Shown: piece after piece, positions 8,783-17,896 of the stretch
Layout: every line of letters starts with the position of its first letter
How positions within the stretch are numbered: position 1 is the stretch's first letter
Origin: Clostridium sp. UBA4548
GTDB taxonomy: Bacteria; Bacillota; Clostridia; Clostridiales; Clostridiaceae
Length of the DNA: 64,000 bases
Reading direction: 5' to 3'
NCBI RefSeq assembly: GCF_002387895.1
Contig: NZ_DGLI01000028.1
Location: forward strand, 124,001 to 188,000
Notes under the pieces: model-generated
The model's input: only the letters and a program-made list of their open reading frames with translations
What the model was told of the DNA's origin: nothing
Database searches by the model: none
Made by a program: the position numbers and the translations under genes

Positions 8783-9208
8783 CTATTCTCCGTGTACATG
8801 ATCATGAATATCATCATGCTCTTTAAAGTCCCAAAGGTCTAACCCTTGATTTTTTCTGTAGTCATTTATTGCTTTATGGATAGCCTCCTCTGCAAGAACT
8901 GAACAGTGCATTTTTACTGGTGGAAGTCCATCTAAAGCTTCAGCTACTGCTTTGTTTGTTAGAGTCCAAGCTTCATCTACAGTTTTTCCTTTTATAAGTT
9001 CTGTAGCCATACTTGAAGATGCTATAGCTGAACCACAGCCAAAAGTTTTAAATTTAGCATCTATCACTATGTTGTCTTCTATTTTTAAGTAAACCTTCAT
9101 TATATCTCCACATTTAGCATTTCCAACTTCTCCAATACCGCTGGCATCCTTAATTTCTCCAACATTTCTTGGATTAGTAAAATGATCCATAACTTTATCG
9201 CTATACAT
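8783..9208 (-). CDS. iscU: IscU/NifU-like Fe-S scaffold, first copy
   Basis: Scaffold of 141 residues on which IscS sulfur and iron are assembled. The ligand cysteines lie in NAKCGDIMK, FGCGSAIASSS and KMHCSVLAE. It starts one base after the iscS stop codon with GGGGGAG upstream. The C-terminus is unusually histidine/aspartate-rich (EHDDIHDHVHGE), a feature weaker in the second copy. Being directly behind iscS, it is the better candidate for the general scaffold. Confidence 0.95.
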   Translation of the reverse strand: MYSDKVMDHFTNPRNVGEIKDASGIGEVGNAKCGDIMKVYLKIEDNIVIDAKFKTFGCGSAIASSSMATELIKGKTVDEAWTLTNKAVAEALDGLPPVKMHCSVLAEEAIHKAINDYRKNQGLDLWDFKEHDDIHDHVHGE

Positions 9209-9209
9209 A

Positions 9210-10394
9210 TTAATTCTCCCCCTTATTCATATAATCATCATATAATGGTGACATATCTCTTAATCTTTGTACTATTGATGGTACTGTTTTTAAAACATAA
9301 TCAACTTCTTCTTCTGTTGTTCCATCGCCTAGACTTAATCTTAAAGAACCATGAGCTATCTCATGTGGCAATCCAATTGATAAAAGAACGTGTGAAGGAT
9401 CTAGTGAACCAGATGTACATGCACTTCCACTTGAGGCACAGATTCCCATAGCATCTAACATTAAAAGTACAGATTCCCCTTCAATAAATCTAAAACATAC
9501 ATTCACGTTACCAGGAAGTCTATTTTCTCCCTTTGGTCCATTTAGTCTAGTATGAGGTATTTCTAATAATCCATTCATTAATTTATCTCTAAGGTAAGTT
9601 AATGTCTTATTATGTTCTTCCATATTATCAGTAGCAAATTCTATAGCTTTTCCAAGTCCTACAATACCAGCTACGTTCTCTGTTCCAGCTCTTCTATTTT
9701 TCTCTTGTCCGCCGCCATGAACTAGATTGTGAATTTTAATTCCCTTTTTAACGTATAGTGCTCCTACACCTTTAGGTCCATAAAATTTATGTGCTGCTAA
9801 AGAAAGTAAATCCATATTCATTTCTTTTACATCTACTGGAATGTGTCCAACTGCTTGAACTGCATCTGTATGGAAGAATATTTTCTTTTCCCTACAAATC
9901 TCTCCAATTTCTTTAACTGGTTGAATAGAACCAATTTCATTGTTTGCCATCATTATTGTAACTAAAATAGTATTTTCCTTGATAGCATTTTTTAAATCTT
10001 CAAGTCTTATTACACCTTCAGCATCTACATCTAAGTAAGTTACTTCAAAACCATGTTTTTCTAAGTATTCACAAGCATGTAGCACTGCATGATGCTCTAT
10101 TTTTGTTGTGATTATATGATTTCCCTTATTTTGATGAGCAAAAGCAATCCCCTTTATTGCCCAGTTATCAGCTTCTGATCCACCACCAGTAAAGTAAATT
10201 TCAGCAGGGTCAGCATTAATAGCTTTAGCTACTCTCATTCTAGCCTTATCTAAAGCTTTTTTTGTTTCTCTTGAAATTGAATATACAGAAGATGGATTGC
10301 CATAAAACTCTGTAAAATAAGGTATCATCTCTTCTAATACTTCTGTTTTTGTATAGGTTGTAGCTGCATAATCCATATAAATAGGTTTATTCAT
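9210..10394 (-). CDS. iscS: Cysteine desulfurase IscS/NifS
   Basis: PLP enzyme that takes sulfur from cysteine as a persulfide for Fe-S clusters and thiolated tRNA. The 394-residue protein begins MDYAATT, keeps the PLP lysine in SLAAHKFYGPKG, the histidine in TTKIEHHAVLH, and the active-site cysteine in the flexible loop SSGSACTSGSLDPSH, typical of group I (IscS/NifS). Its start overlaps the iscR end by eight bases, so translation is coupled to the regulator, and the scaffold gene follows at once. Confidence 0.96.
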   Translation of the reverse strand: MNKPIYMDYAATTYTKTEVLEEMIPYFTEFYGNPSSVYSISRETKKALDKARMRVAKAINADPAEIYFTGGGSEADNWAIKGIAFAHQNKGNHIITTKIEHHAVLHACEYLEKHGFEVTYLDVDAEGVIRLEDLKNAIKENTILVTIMMANNEIGSIQPVKEIGEICREKKIFFHTDAVQAVGHIPVDVKEMNMDLLSLAAHKFYGPKGVGALYVKKGIKIHNLVHGGGQEKNRRAGTENVAGIVGLGKAIEFATDNMEEHNKTLTYLRDKLMNGLLEIPHTRLNGPKGENRLPGNVNVCFRFIEGESVLLMLDAMGICASSGSACTSGSLDPSHVLLSIGLPHEIAHGSLRLSLGDGTTEEEVDYVLKTVPSIVQRLRDMSPLYDDYMNKGEN

Positions 10395-10827
10395 TTAAAT
10401 TCACTCCTTTTAACTTGGCGATGTTAAAATAATCGTCTACTATATCTTGTAAAGTAATAGAGGTGGTTACACTATCTATACTTTCTTTTATCTTTTTCCA
10501 AACAATTCTCGTGGCACAACAATCTATGTTGTTGCAAGAACCATCTTCTAAACAATTTGAAATTTCAATGGGTCCTTCTAAAACCTCTAGAACTTCATAA
10601 ACTGTTATATCTTTAGGTTCTTTATCTAAAATATATCCTCCATTAGCCCCTCTTACACTTTTAATAAGTCCTGATTTTCTAAGTGATGAAAAAAGCTGTT
10701 CTAAATAATATTCAGATATTTTTTGTCTTTCAGAAATACTCTTTATGGATACTGGCTCTTTGCCATAGTTAATGGCTAAATCAACCATTGCCTTAACGCC
10801 ATAACGTCCTTTAGTTGATAATTTCAT
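10387..10827 (-). CDS. iscR: Rrf2-family regulator IscR
   Basis: Transcription factor of 146 residues that senses Fe-S status. The start MKLSTKGRYGVKAMVDLA is the family N-terminus; the ATG three codons earlier lies too close to the AAGG ribosome site. The winged helix covers residues 1-70. Cysteines at 92, 98 and 104 match the cluster ligands of E. coli IscR, with one extra at 103. It heads the isc operon and probably represses it through the inverted repeat over the promoter. Confidence 0.93.
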   Translation of the reverse strand: MKLSTKGRYGVKAMVDLAINYGKEPVSIKSISERQKISEYYLEQLFSSLRKSGLIKSVRGANGGYILDKEPKDITVYEVLEVLEGPIEISNCLEDGSCNNIDCCATRIVWKKIKESIDSVTTSITLQDIVDDYFNIAKLKGVNLNE

Positions 10828-10865
10828 ATATATCATTCCTTAAGTTTCATTAATGGTTTTTAATG

Positions 10866-10916
10866 TTGACTGTTTTACTACACTTTCATATTAGCAAATC
10901 AGAGTAAAGTTGTCAA
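10866..10916 (-). promoter_or_regulatory. iscR promoter with operator-like inverted repeat
   Basis: On the minus strand TTGACA (10911-10916) and TAATAT (10888-10893) are 17 bases apart. Two 14-base half-sites, TTGACTGTTTTACT at 10866-10879 and AGTAAAGTTGTCAA at 10903-10916, are inverted copies matching at 11 of 14 positions, with 23 bases between. They cover the -35 box and the region just after the -10 box. Promoter is seen directly; use as an IscR operator is inferred. Confidence 0.7.
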
Positions 10917-11063
10917 CAATTCTATTTTACTTTTTTATTATAAGGAAGTAAAGGGAAATTTATACTCCTTCCTATCTAATTTTAGGGTTAATAATCTTTG
11001 TTGTGCCAATAGTTAAAGTTATTAATATTATGTAATAGAAGAACTTTTAGGGAGGTTACAAAA

Positions 11064-12413
11064 ATGAGTAACTTTATAGATGGTACCTTATATAGAGATC
11101 TAATCATGGGCATAAATAATAAGGTTCAACTAGCAGATGAAAACTTGATTACTGGTATAAACTTTGATAATGCTGCTACCACTCCACCTCTAAAGTGTGT
11201 AGTTGAAGATATAATAAAATTCTGCCCCTGGTACTCATCAATTCATAGGGGAGAAGGCTATAAATCCCAATTATCCACTTCCATGTATGAAGAAAGCAGA
11301 AAAATTATTGGAAGATTCGTAGGTTATGATGAAAATAATATGGAAGTAATTTATGTGAAAAATGCCACTGAAGCAATAAATAAGTTAGCTAACATTTTAT
11401 CATGTGGAAAAAGAAGTAATGCTGTTGTTTTAAGCACCTCCATGGAACACCATTCAAATGATTTGCCTTGGAGATATAACTATAACCTGGATTATGTTGA
11501 TGTAGATGATAAGGGGAGACTTGACTTAACAGATTTAAAAAATAAGTTGGAAAAGTATAATGGTTTAGTAGCTTTAGTTACTGTAACTGGTGCATCAAAT
11601 GTAACAGGTCACAAAAATCCTATATATGAGATTGCTAAGCTTGCTCACAAATATGGTGCAAAAATTTTAGTGGATGGAGCACAGTTAGTTCCTCATGCCC
11701 ACTTTGATATGAAACCCTTCTACAGTGAAGATCATATTGACTTTGTTGCCTTTTCTGGCCACAAAATGTATGCCCCCTTTGGAACTGGGGTCTTAATAGG
11801 CTCTAAAGAAGTGTTTAATCAGTGCGGACCCGACTATGTAGGTGGTGGAACAATATCTTTTGTATCCCATGACTTAGTAAAATGGGCAGCTTCTCCAGAT
11901 AGACATGAAGCTGGTTCTCCTAACGTAATTGGTTCCGTTGCCCTAAGCTGTGCTGCAGAAAAATTAAAAGAACTAGGCATGGATAATATAGATAGATATG
12001 AAAGAACCTTAACTAAATATGCTACAGAAAATCTTATAAGAATACCTTCTGTAATTCTTTATGGAGATTATATGAACTTCAGAGATAAGGTAAGCATTAT
12101 TCCTTTTAATATAGAAGGGATTCACCATACTATTCTAGCTAAAATTTTATCTTACGAATTTGGAATTGCAGTTCGAAGTGGATGCTTCTGTGCACAACCC
12201 TACATGCAAAATCTCCTTCATGCCACTCCTGAAATGATTAAAGAAAATATAAATGCTCCTAAAGAAAAAATGCCTGGTACAGTACGAATTAGCTTTGGAA
12301 TGTATAACACCTTTTACGAAATAGATCGTTTCCTCAATGTTATTTACAAAATTGCAATTAATAAGAATTACTATTTAAATAAATATAATTTTTTTAACTA
12401 TAAATTAGTATAA
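11064..12413 (+). CDS. Class V aminotransferase, cysteine-desulfurase-like
   Basis: PLP protein of 449 residues related to SufS/CsdA desulfurases. It shows INFDNAATTPPL near residue 32, the MEHHSNDLPW histidine motif, the PLP lysine in FSGHKMYAPFGTG, and RSGCFCAQPYM near 375, where two cysteines occupy the short group II position. It is divergent from iscR across a 236-base gap and starts behind GGGAGG. The N-terminus is about 30 residues longer than usual and the C-terminus ends in a lysine/asparagine-rich tail. It may be a second sulfur donor or a selenocysteine-lyase-like enzyme; the substrate is not evident. Confidence 0.82.
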   Translation: MSNFIDGTLYRDLIMGINNKVQLADENLITGINFDNAATTPPLKCVVEDIIKFCPWYSSIHRGEGYKSQLSTSMYEESRKIIGRFVGYDENNMEVIYVKNATEAINKLANILSCGKRSNAVVLSTSMEHHSNDLPWRYNYNLDYVDVDDKGRLDLTDLKNKLEKYNGLVALVTVTGASNVTGHKNPIYEIAKLAHKYGAKILVDGAQLVPHAHFDMKPFYSEDHIDFVAFSGHKMYAPFGTGVLIGSKEVFNQCGPDYVGGGTISFVSHDLVKWAASPDRHEAGSPNVIGSVALSCAAEKLKELGMDNIDRYERTLTKYATENLIRIPSVILYGDYMNFRDKVSIIPFNIEGIHHTILAKILSYEFGIAVRSGCFCAQPYMQNLLHATPEMIKENINAPKEKMPGTVRISFGMYNTFYEIDRFLNVIYKIAINKNYYLNKYNFFNYKLV

Positions 12414-12445
12414 AAATACCCGATGCAATTGCATCGGGTATTTTT
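12412..12445. terminator. Bidirectional terminator between convergent genes
   Basis: A perfect 34-base palindrome (AAAAATACCCGATGCAA and its complement) overlaps the stop codons of both converging genes. A-run and T-run flanks let it end transcription from both sides. Confidence 0.9.
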
Positions 12446-13839
12446 TATAAATCTATTCCTGCTGATTCTCTTAATTTATCTACTGATTTATCAGTTTTAT
12501 TTTTTTGAAGCATCATATAAACATAAACTGGTATTCCTACTAACATTAGTATAAATCCGTACATAACTGTTTCTGCTCCAGTTCCATAGATTGCATAAAT
12601 AGAATATCCAAATCCAAGGATTGAGAAGAAAGCATTCTTTAAGAAGCTAGCAAAATTAAAGTTCTTATCTCCTTTAAATAATAGCACTATTTCTGCTGCT
12701 GCACAGAATGAGTATGCTGGAAGGAAGGAAAGTGTAGCAAGTAATATCATGAAATCAAAGGCCTTTTGTAAAGTACTTACATAGTTAAGTATAAGTAATG
12801 CATTCATACAAATACTTCCTATGATTAACGCAGCCGTAGGAGTACTATACTTAGGACTGATTTTCTTGAATATTTCTGGGAATAATCCATCCTCTGCTGC
12901 ACCAACTGCACTTCTAGCAGTAGTTAAAAACCATCCTGAGGTTGCTCCTAAAGTAGATATTAATGCACCAAAGGCAATGAAGTTTCCTCCCCAATTTGCT
13001 CCAGTAGCACTATTTATAATATCTGCAAGTGGTGCTTCTGACTTAGCAAGGGTAGCTTGATCCATAGCTCCCATAGCCACAAAGCTCATAAAAATATAAA
13101 TTGCTGATACAATCAAAATCCCGTATACAGTACTCTTTTTAATATTTTTCTCTGGGTTTTTGATTTCTCCGCCTGCTACTGTAGCACTTTCAAGTCCTAC
13201 AAAGGCCCAAAGAGCTATTGCTATAGCTGAAGGTAACGTATTCATTCCAACTAATTCTTCACTAGATACTGTACTTAAATAGCTTGGGTTAAAGTTTATT
13301 GCTGCAATCACTATAAAAACAACAAGTACTCCAACCTTTAATACAGTGGATATAACCCCAATCTTACCTACATATTTAACTCCATAAATATTTATAGCAG
13401 TGAAAAGCCACACTACTATGGTACAAACTAAAAATGCAATACCAGGTGATTTAGCTGCTGGTACAAAATATGTAAAATAGCTCATAAAAGCAGTTATAAT
13501 TGCGCAGTTTCCAACCCAAGAACCAATCCAAAAGGACCAACCAATTAAGAATCCTGCAAAATCTCCAAAAGCTGCTCTCGTATAAACAATAGGTCCCCCA
13601 GTTTTAGGCATCTTTGAACCAAGGTTTGCAAAGCTAAGTGCAATTAATAAAGATCCTATAGCAGTTATCATCCATGCTATCATAGATACTTTTGGATTTG
13701 TTACCCTTGCAAAGCTTGCTGGAGACATAAAAATACCAGAACCAATGATGTTTCCAACTACAATTGCTGTAGCCGCCCCAAGACCAAGCTCCCTTTTTAA
13801 TTTCCCCTCATTGTTTAAAGGGTCTAAATTTTTACTCAT
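12445..13839 (-). CDS. APC-family amino acid permease
   Basis: Membrane transporter of 464 residues with about 12 helices. The first helix has the APC substrate signature VVGNIIGSGIFMSP. MPKTGGPIVYTRAAFG and the segment LWAFVGLESATV near 210 are typical of basic amino acid/polyamine antiporters (ArcD, PotE, YjeM types). A cytoplasmic N-terminus and a short charged C-tail are visible. Ribosome site AAGGAGG. The genome carries an ornithine fermentation operon 10 kb away, so an arginine/ornithine or similar exchanger is plausible, but specificity cannot be read from the sequence. Confidence 0.85.
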   Translation of the reverse strand: MSKNLDPLNNEGKLKRELGLGAATAIVVGNIIGSGIFMSPASFARVTNPKVSMIAWMITAIGSLLIALSFANLGSKMPKTGGPIVYTRAAFGDFAGFLIGWSFWIGSWVGNCAIITAFMSYFTYFVPAAKSPGIAFLVCTIVVWLFTAINIYGVKYVGKIGVISTVLKVGVLVVFIVIAAINFNPSYLSTVSSEELVGMNTLPSAIAIALWAFVGLESATVAGGEIKNPEKNIKKSTVYGILIVSAIYIFMSFVAMGAMDQATLAKSEAPLADIINSATGANWGGNFIAFGALISTLGATSGWFLTTARSAVGAAEDGLFPEIFKKISPKYSTPTAALIIGSICMNALLILNYVSTLQKAFDFMILLATLSFLPAYSFCAAAEIVLLFKGDKNFNFASFLKNAFFSILGFGYSIYAIYGTGAETVMYGFILMLVGIPVYVYMMLQKNKTDKSVDKLRESAGIDL

Positions 13840-14221
13840 GATTATCCTCCTTAGAAGTTAAAATAAAACTTGTCCTAAAATTCTAAAAAATCGTAAACGT
13901 ATTCTATAACACTATATGTATTTTACGACCTTGTTAATACATTAACTAAGTTTAATACATAATGAGTAATAATTCAACATTTTCTAACAATTATTTTAAA
14001 ATTTTATAGATAAATTATTTATATAAATAAAATTAAAATTAAACATGTTTATTTTTTGTGAATTTTATGTTGAATTTATTAAGAAAATGAAAAAAAGACC
14101 AAGGCACACATCACCCTAATCTTTTAGTACCAACTCCATATTACCTGTCATTTTAGCTATAATAGGCATTATTAACTATTAAACTAAAGTCCTAATCTTA
14201 AAAAGAAACCTTATTTTTTTA
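13840..14221. other. AT-rich intergenic DNA, possibly with a second decayed end
   Basis: No intact gene. The permease promoter should lie at the left edge but no consensus pair stands out. On the minus strand a short frame (14116-14169, MPIIAKMTGNMELVLKD then stop) looks protein-like and could be the tail of the decayed gene whose head lies at 14326. That link is only a guess. Confidence 0.3.
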
Positions 14222-14326
14222 CTAATTAATGGTTCCTGTACCTTGATTTGGTGCCCCCCCCTTTAATAATCTTTCTCCCCCCCCTAAACTCTTATGGATA
14301 TCCTTCACTTCTAATACAGTACCCAT
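14222..14326 (-). pseudogene. Remnant of an ABC-transporter ATPase gene (N-terminus only)
   Basis: A 34-codon frame starts with ATG behind a GGGGG ribosome site and reads MGTVLEVKDIHKS, then LGGGERLLKGG, the usual opening of a MacB/LolD-type ATPase before Walker A, then reaches TAG. Nothing resembling Walker A or the rest of the ATPase follows. Two runs of eight Gs on this strand (plus-strand C8 at 14254-14261 and 14277-14284) sit inside the frame, very unusual in this AT-rich DNA and prone to slippage. It lies just downstream of the second FtsX-type permease, so it is probably what is left of that permease's own ATPase. Confidence 0.6.
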
Positions 14327-14530
14327 GTTATCCCCCTTTTCAATTAAGCACCCTTAACAACCTGTGCAAAATAATATGCTTTTTATTTATTTACGTTTAT
14401 AAGCAAATTTTATTTAAAAGTAGTGCATTAATATAGATTACAAATCATATTAATACACTACTTAATACACCATATTTACCATTATTATACACTTAAACAA
14501 CTAACCTCTTACCTAATTAAGTATTTTTAA

Positions 14531-17059
14531 TCATTCAACAGCTCTAATGGAGTCAACAATGCTACTTTTAAATAAACTCCTCGAAGGAATTATTGATGAA
14601 ATTAGGCAAATAATTATCACTGTAACATAAGTTATAACAATAGTTACAGTTGGAAACTGCCAAATTATCCCTTGACTAATGAGTTGAGCTCCAACCATAT
14701 AAATTAAATATGTCAATATAGTTCCTAAGGTTATACCTATTCCACCTGAGGCTATGCCATAGAGTAGACCTTCATGGATTATTATTTTTCTAACCTCATC
14801 ACTTCCGAGTCCTAAGGCTCTCATCATGCCAATTTCCTTACTTTTTAATATTGCATTCATGCTCATTATATTTATTAAGTTTATTATGCTTATGGTAGCT
14901 ATTATAAAAATAAAACTATAAAGGCTTAAAGACAATTGAAAATTAGTTTTTTTAACTCTTTCAAGCTCTTCCTTAAAAGATATTATTTTTATTTCTTTGC
15001 TTAATTTCAAATTGTTTCTTATCTCATTTTCCACTTTTTCATAGCTAACATCTTTTCTTAAATTAATTACTACTTCTTGATCTTTCTTAACCTCCATATG
15101 ATTTTCAGCAAATTCACTACTTATAATGACCATATTCTTTTCTTTTCCATAGGATAAATTTAAGGCTTCTTCTTTAAGTAGTCCGCCTATGATAAAATCT
15201 TCATTACTAAAACCTAACTCCTTTCCTTCTTTATCATATCTTGTATAGCCTAGTCGTATAGTATCTCCTACTTGTACGTTAGTAAAATTATAATTATTTA
15301 AATTTTGTGCTAGAATGACAATAGGTTTTTCCCTCATCTCATTTACACTAACATTTCCCTCTAGTAACCCATCCTTTAATTTATCTAGTTCCTCACTACT
15401 ATATCCCTGAAGCTCAGTAATAAATCTATAACGGTTTTGAGCTACTAAATCCTTCATAAAATTATCATTCTTACTTTCAGATTTTATATATGCTATACCA
15501 TCATTTGTTAGTTTGTTTTGTGGCACTTCCATAGCAATTTGAAATTTCTTTTTTACTGACAAATAATTTATACCATCAATGTTTTTTAAACTACTAACTT
15601 CATTACTTGCTAACCCTAAGTTTTGTGAATGGCCTATGGCTGAAACAATAAAATCACCATTAAAATCATTTTTAAATCTGCTAACGGGATTAGCTAATGA
15701 TATTAAGTAATTTACAATCATAAGCATAACTATACTCATACTTAAAGAAAATACTGTTGTCATAAATCTCTTCTTATTTCTGCTTAAATTAAGATAAGCT
15801 ATATGAGTAGTAAAATTAAACTTTTTCATCATAAAACTATTACTTTGCAATGACTTCCTATTTCTTTCGCCTTTTATACCCATATTATTATTTGAAATAA
15901 TGGCTTCCATTGGAGATATTTCTGATGCTTTTTTAGCTGGAAAGTATACTCCAACAATTATTGATGCAAATCCTACAATTAATGAAGAAATAATCCCTAT
16001 ACTAGGAATTTGAAATTTACTTGCAGTGTTACTCGTGCCTAGCATAATTTCTATTCCTATTTGAGTCACAAAACTTCCAAATAAGATTCCCATAGGTATA
16101 AATATTACCCCTAAGATCATGCCTTCTCCTAACACTAAGCTTTTTATCTTTTTAGGTGATGCTCCAATAGCTCTAAATATTCCAAAATCCTTTACTCTTT
16201 GTGCTACAGATACATTGAATATATTGTAGATTATTATAATAGCCACAATACCTACTACTATAAATAAACCGACACAAGCAAAATCTAGTATTTTTTGTCC
16301 TAGTACATAACTTCCTATAAGTTCATTAGGCATAAAATGAATCTCCGAATAGCTATTTGTAGCAATAAGTGTCATCAATCCATCCTGTATGGAGTAATCA
16401 TCCTTAAAGGTTAAATATCCACTATATTGTACATTTTTATTATTTAAAATTGTTTCTGCACATTCTTTAGTAATATAAGCTTTCCCGGTATTTTTAGGTC
16501 CATATGCTGTAGACTTATGTTCAAATAACCCTACTAATATAAAGTTATCATTATTTTCTATATTTTTTCTTCCATTGGGAGACATGTACTCAACAACTGA
16601 AGATAATTCAATACTATCTCCAATCTTATGTTTTTGTGGAAGTAAATCTAGTATCCACTTTTCTAAGGCAATCTCCCCTTGCTTTTCTGGATACTTACCT
16701 TCTATTAACTTGTAGTTTAAAAGTTCAGTAATATTTTCATCACAACCCAAAATGTCTAATTTATAACTTGTATTTTCAAATTTATGAGTTCCTAAAGGAG
16801 TTATAAAAGTAACCTTATCTATGATAGGATCATCTTTAATTTCTTCAAATCTAGCTTTATTCCATGTAAAAAACATGGCATCATATATCCCTCCAGATCC
16901 ATCAATAACACTTTGATAGAAAGCCTTTTTTATAGTCTCAACTAATATAGTTGCAGAAATTACTAAAGATATAGATAACACTATTCCAACTGCCATAAAA
17001 AAAATTCTTTTCTTATTCTTTAGAATATATCGTGGAATTAGACCCCAAAAACTGCGCAT
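14531..17059 (-). CDS. FtsX/MacB-type ABC transporter permease (B)
   Basis: Permease of 842 residues with the layout of clostridial peptide/antibiotic-type exporters: helix at 17-40, large extracellular domain, FtsX block of three helices near 260-380, a second N-terminal helix near 430, a second extracellular domain, and a final FtsX block near 715-840. GIFRAIGASPKKIKSLVLGEG and GMMRALGLGSDEVRKIIIHEG are the coupling helices. Its ATG shares one base with the stop of the ATPase gene, so the two are coupled. It is a full-length paralogue of permease A (both begin MRSFWG and end in SIR-VE). Confidence 0.9.
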   Translation of the reverse strand: MRSFWGLIPRYILKNKKRIFFMAVGIVLSISLVISATILVETIKKAFYQSVIDGSGGIYDAMFFTWNKARFEEIKDDPIIDKVTFITPLGTHKFENTSYKLDILGCDENITELLNYKLIEGKYPEKQGEIALEKWILDLLPQKHKIGDSIELSSVVEYMSPNGRKNIENNDNFILVGLFEHKSTAYGPKNTGKAYITKECAETILNNKNVQYSGYLTFKDDYSIQDGLMTLIATNSYSEIHFMPNELIGSYVLGQKILDFACVGLFIVVGIVAIIIIYNIFNVSVAQRVKDFGIFRAIGASPKKIKSLVLGEGMILGVIFIPMGILFGSFVTQIGIEIMLGTSNTASKFQIPSIGIISSLIVGFASIIVGVYFPAKKASEISPMEAIISNNNMGIKGERNRKSLQSNSFMMKKFNFTTHIAYLNLSRNKKRFMTTVFSLSMSIVMLMIVNYLISLANPVSRFKNDFNGDFIVSAIGHSQNLGLASNEVSSLKNIDGINYLSVKKKFQIAMEVPQNKLTNDGIAYIKSESKNDNFMKDLVAQNRYRFITELQGYSSEELDKLKDGLLEGNVSVNEMREKPIVILAQNLNNYNFTNVQVGDTIRLGYTRYDKEGKELGFSNEDFIIGGLLKEEALNLSYGKEKNMVIISSEFAENHMEVKKDQEVVINLRKDVSYEKVENEIRNNLKLSKEIKIISFKEELERVKKTNFQLSLSLYSFIFIIATISIINLINIMSMNAILKSKEIGMMRALGLGSDEVRKIIIHEGLLYGIASGGIGITLGTILTYLIYMVGAQLISQGIIWQFPTVTIVITYVTVIIICLISSIIPSRSLFKSSIVDSIRAVE

Positions 17060-17739
17060 TATTTAGTCCTCTTATCATCCACAATTATGCCGTCAGCTAT
17101 AGTTATAATTCTATCTGCACGAGCTGCAATATTAGGGTCATGGGTTATCATAACCAAAGTTTGATTGTATTTTTTTATGGACATAGTAAGTAAATCTAAA
17201 ACCTCATTACTATTTTTGCTGTCTAAGTTTCCTGTAGGCTCATCTGCAAATATGATTGAAGGCTTATTAGCAAGAGCTCTTGCAATAGAGGTTCTTTGCT
17301 GTTGTCCTCCTGATATTTCTCCTGGTAAATGAGTTTTTCTATTTTTAATATCTAAGTTTTCCATTATTTCATTTATATAAGCTTCATCAACTTTTTTGCC
17401 ATCCATTAATAATGGTAGTTTAATATTTTCCTCCACTGATAATATTGGAATTAGATTGAAGAACTGAAATATAAAGCCTATGTTTCTTCTTCTAAATCTA
17501 GATAGTTCCTTCTCTCCCATAGAATAAATATCCGTATCATTTATAAAAACTTGTCCAGCTGAAGGCTTGTCAAGTCCTGCTAGAAGATGTAGTAAGGTAC
17601 TTTTCCCTGAACCACTTGGTCCTACTATTGCCGTAAATTCTCCTTTTTCAATAGAAATATCTGTAGGTTTAAGTGCCTTAACCTCTGTTTCCTTAATTCC
17701 ATAGGTTTTTGTTAATCGTTTTGTTCTTAATAATTCCAT
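17059..17739 (-). CDS. ABC transporter ATP-binding protein (MacB/LolD family)
   Basis: ATPase of 226 residues: Walker A GPSGSGKST near 40-48, Q-loop FQFFNLIP, signature SGGQQQRTSIARAL near 142, Walker B IIFADEPTGNLDS, and H-loop MITHDPN. The order and length are those of the MacB/LolD/BceA group that pairs with FtsX-type permeases. It lies between the two large permease genes and overlaps permease B by one base. As the only intact ATPase here, it may serve both permeases. No sensor kinase or response regulator is adjacent. Confidence 0.94.
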   Translation of the reverse strand: MELLRTKRLTKTYGIKETEVKALKPTDISIEKGEFTAIVGPSGSGKSTLLHLLAGLDKPSAGQVFINDTDIYSMGEKELSRFRRRNIGFIFQFFNLIPILSVEENIKLPLLMDGKKVDEAYINEIMENLDIKNRKTHLPGEISGGQQQRTSIARALANKPSIIFADEPTGNLDSKNSNEVLDLLTMSIKKYNQTLVMITHDPNIAARADRIITIADGIIVDDKRTK

Positions 17740-17795
17740 AAAATCTCCCCCTAATTATTTCCTCATGAAGATTGTTTTATTAAAAATATTTTATT

Positions 17796-17836
17796 GGCTT
17801 CAAAGATGAAGATTTGCTCTATTTATCTTTGAAGCC
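17796..17836. terminator. Hairpin between permease A and the ATPase gene
   Basis: Perfect 12-base arms GGCTTCAAAGAT / ATCTTTGAAGCC around a 17-base loop. The minus-strand tract after it (AATAAAATATTTTT) is weak, so it may reduce rather than stop read-through from permease A into the ATPase gene. Confidence 0.5.
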
Positions 17837-17896
17837 TAAAAAAATTTGTACTCATATATAAATAACCTATTTATCTTATTTTTAATAATCTTACTT

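Noticed and set aside
14248..14436. Plus-strand open frame rich in proline
   Set aside because: It is the complement of the G8 tracts of the decayed ATPase gene; no ribosome site and low-complexity translation.
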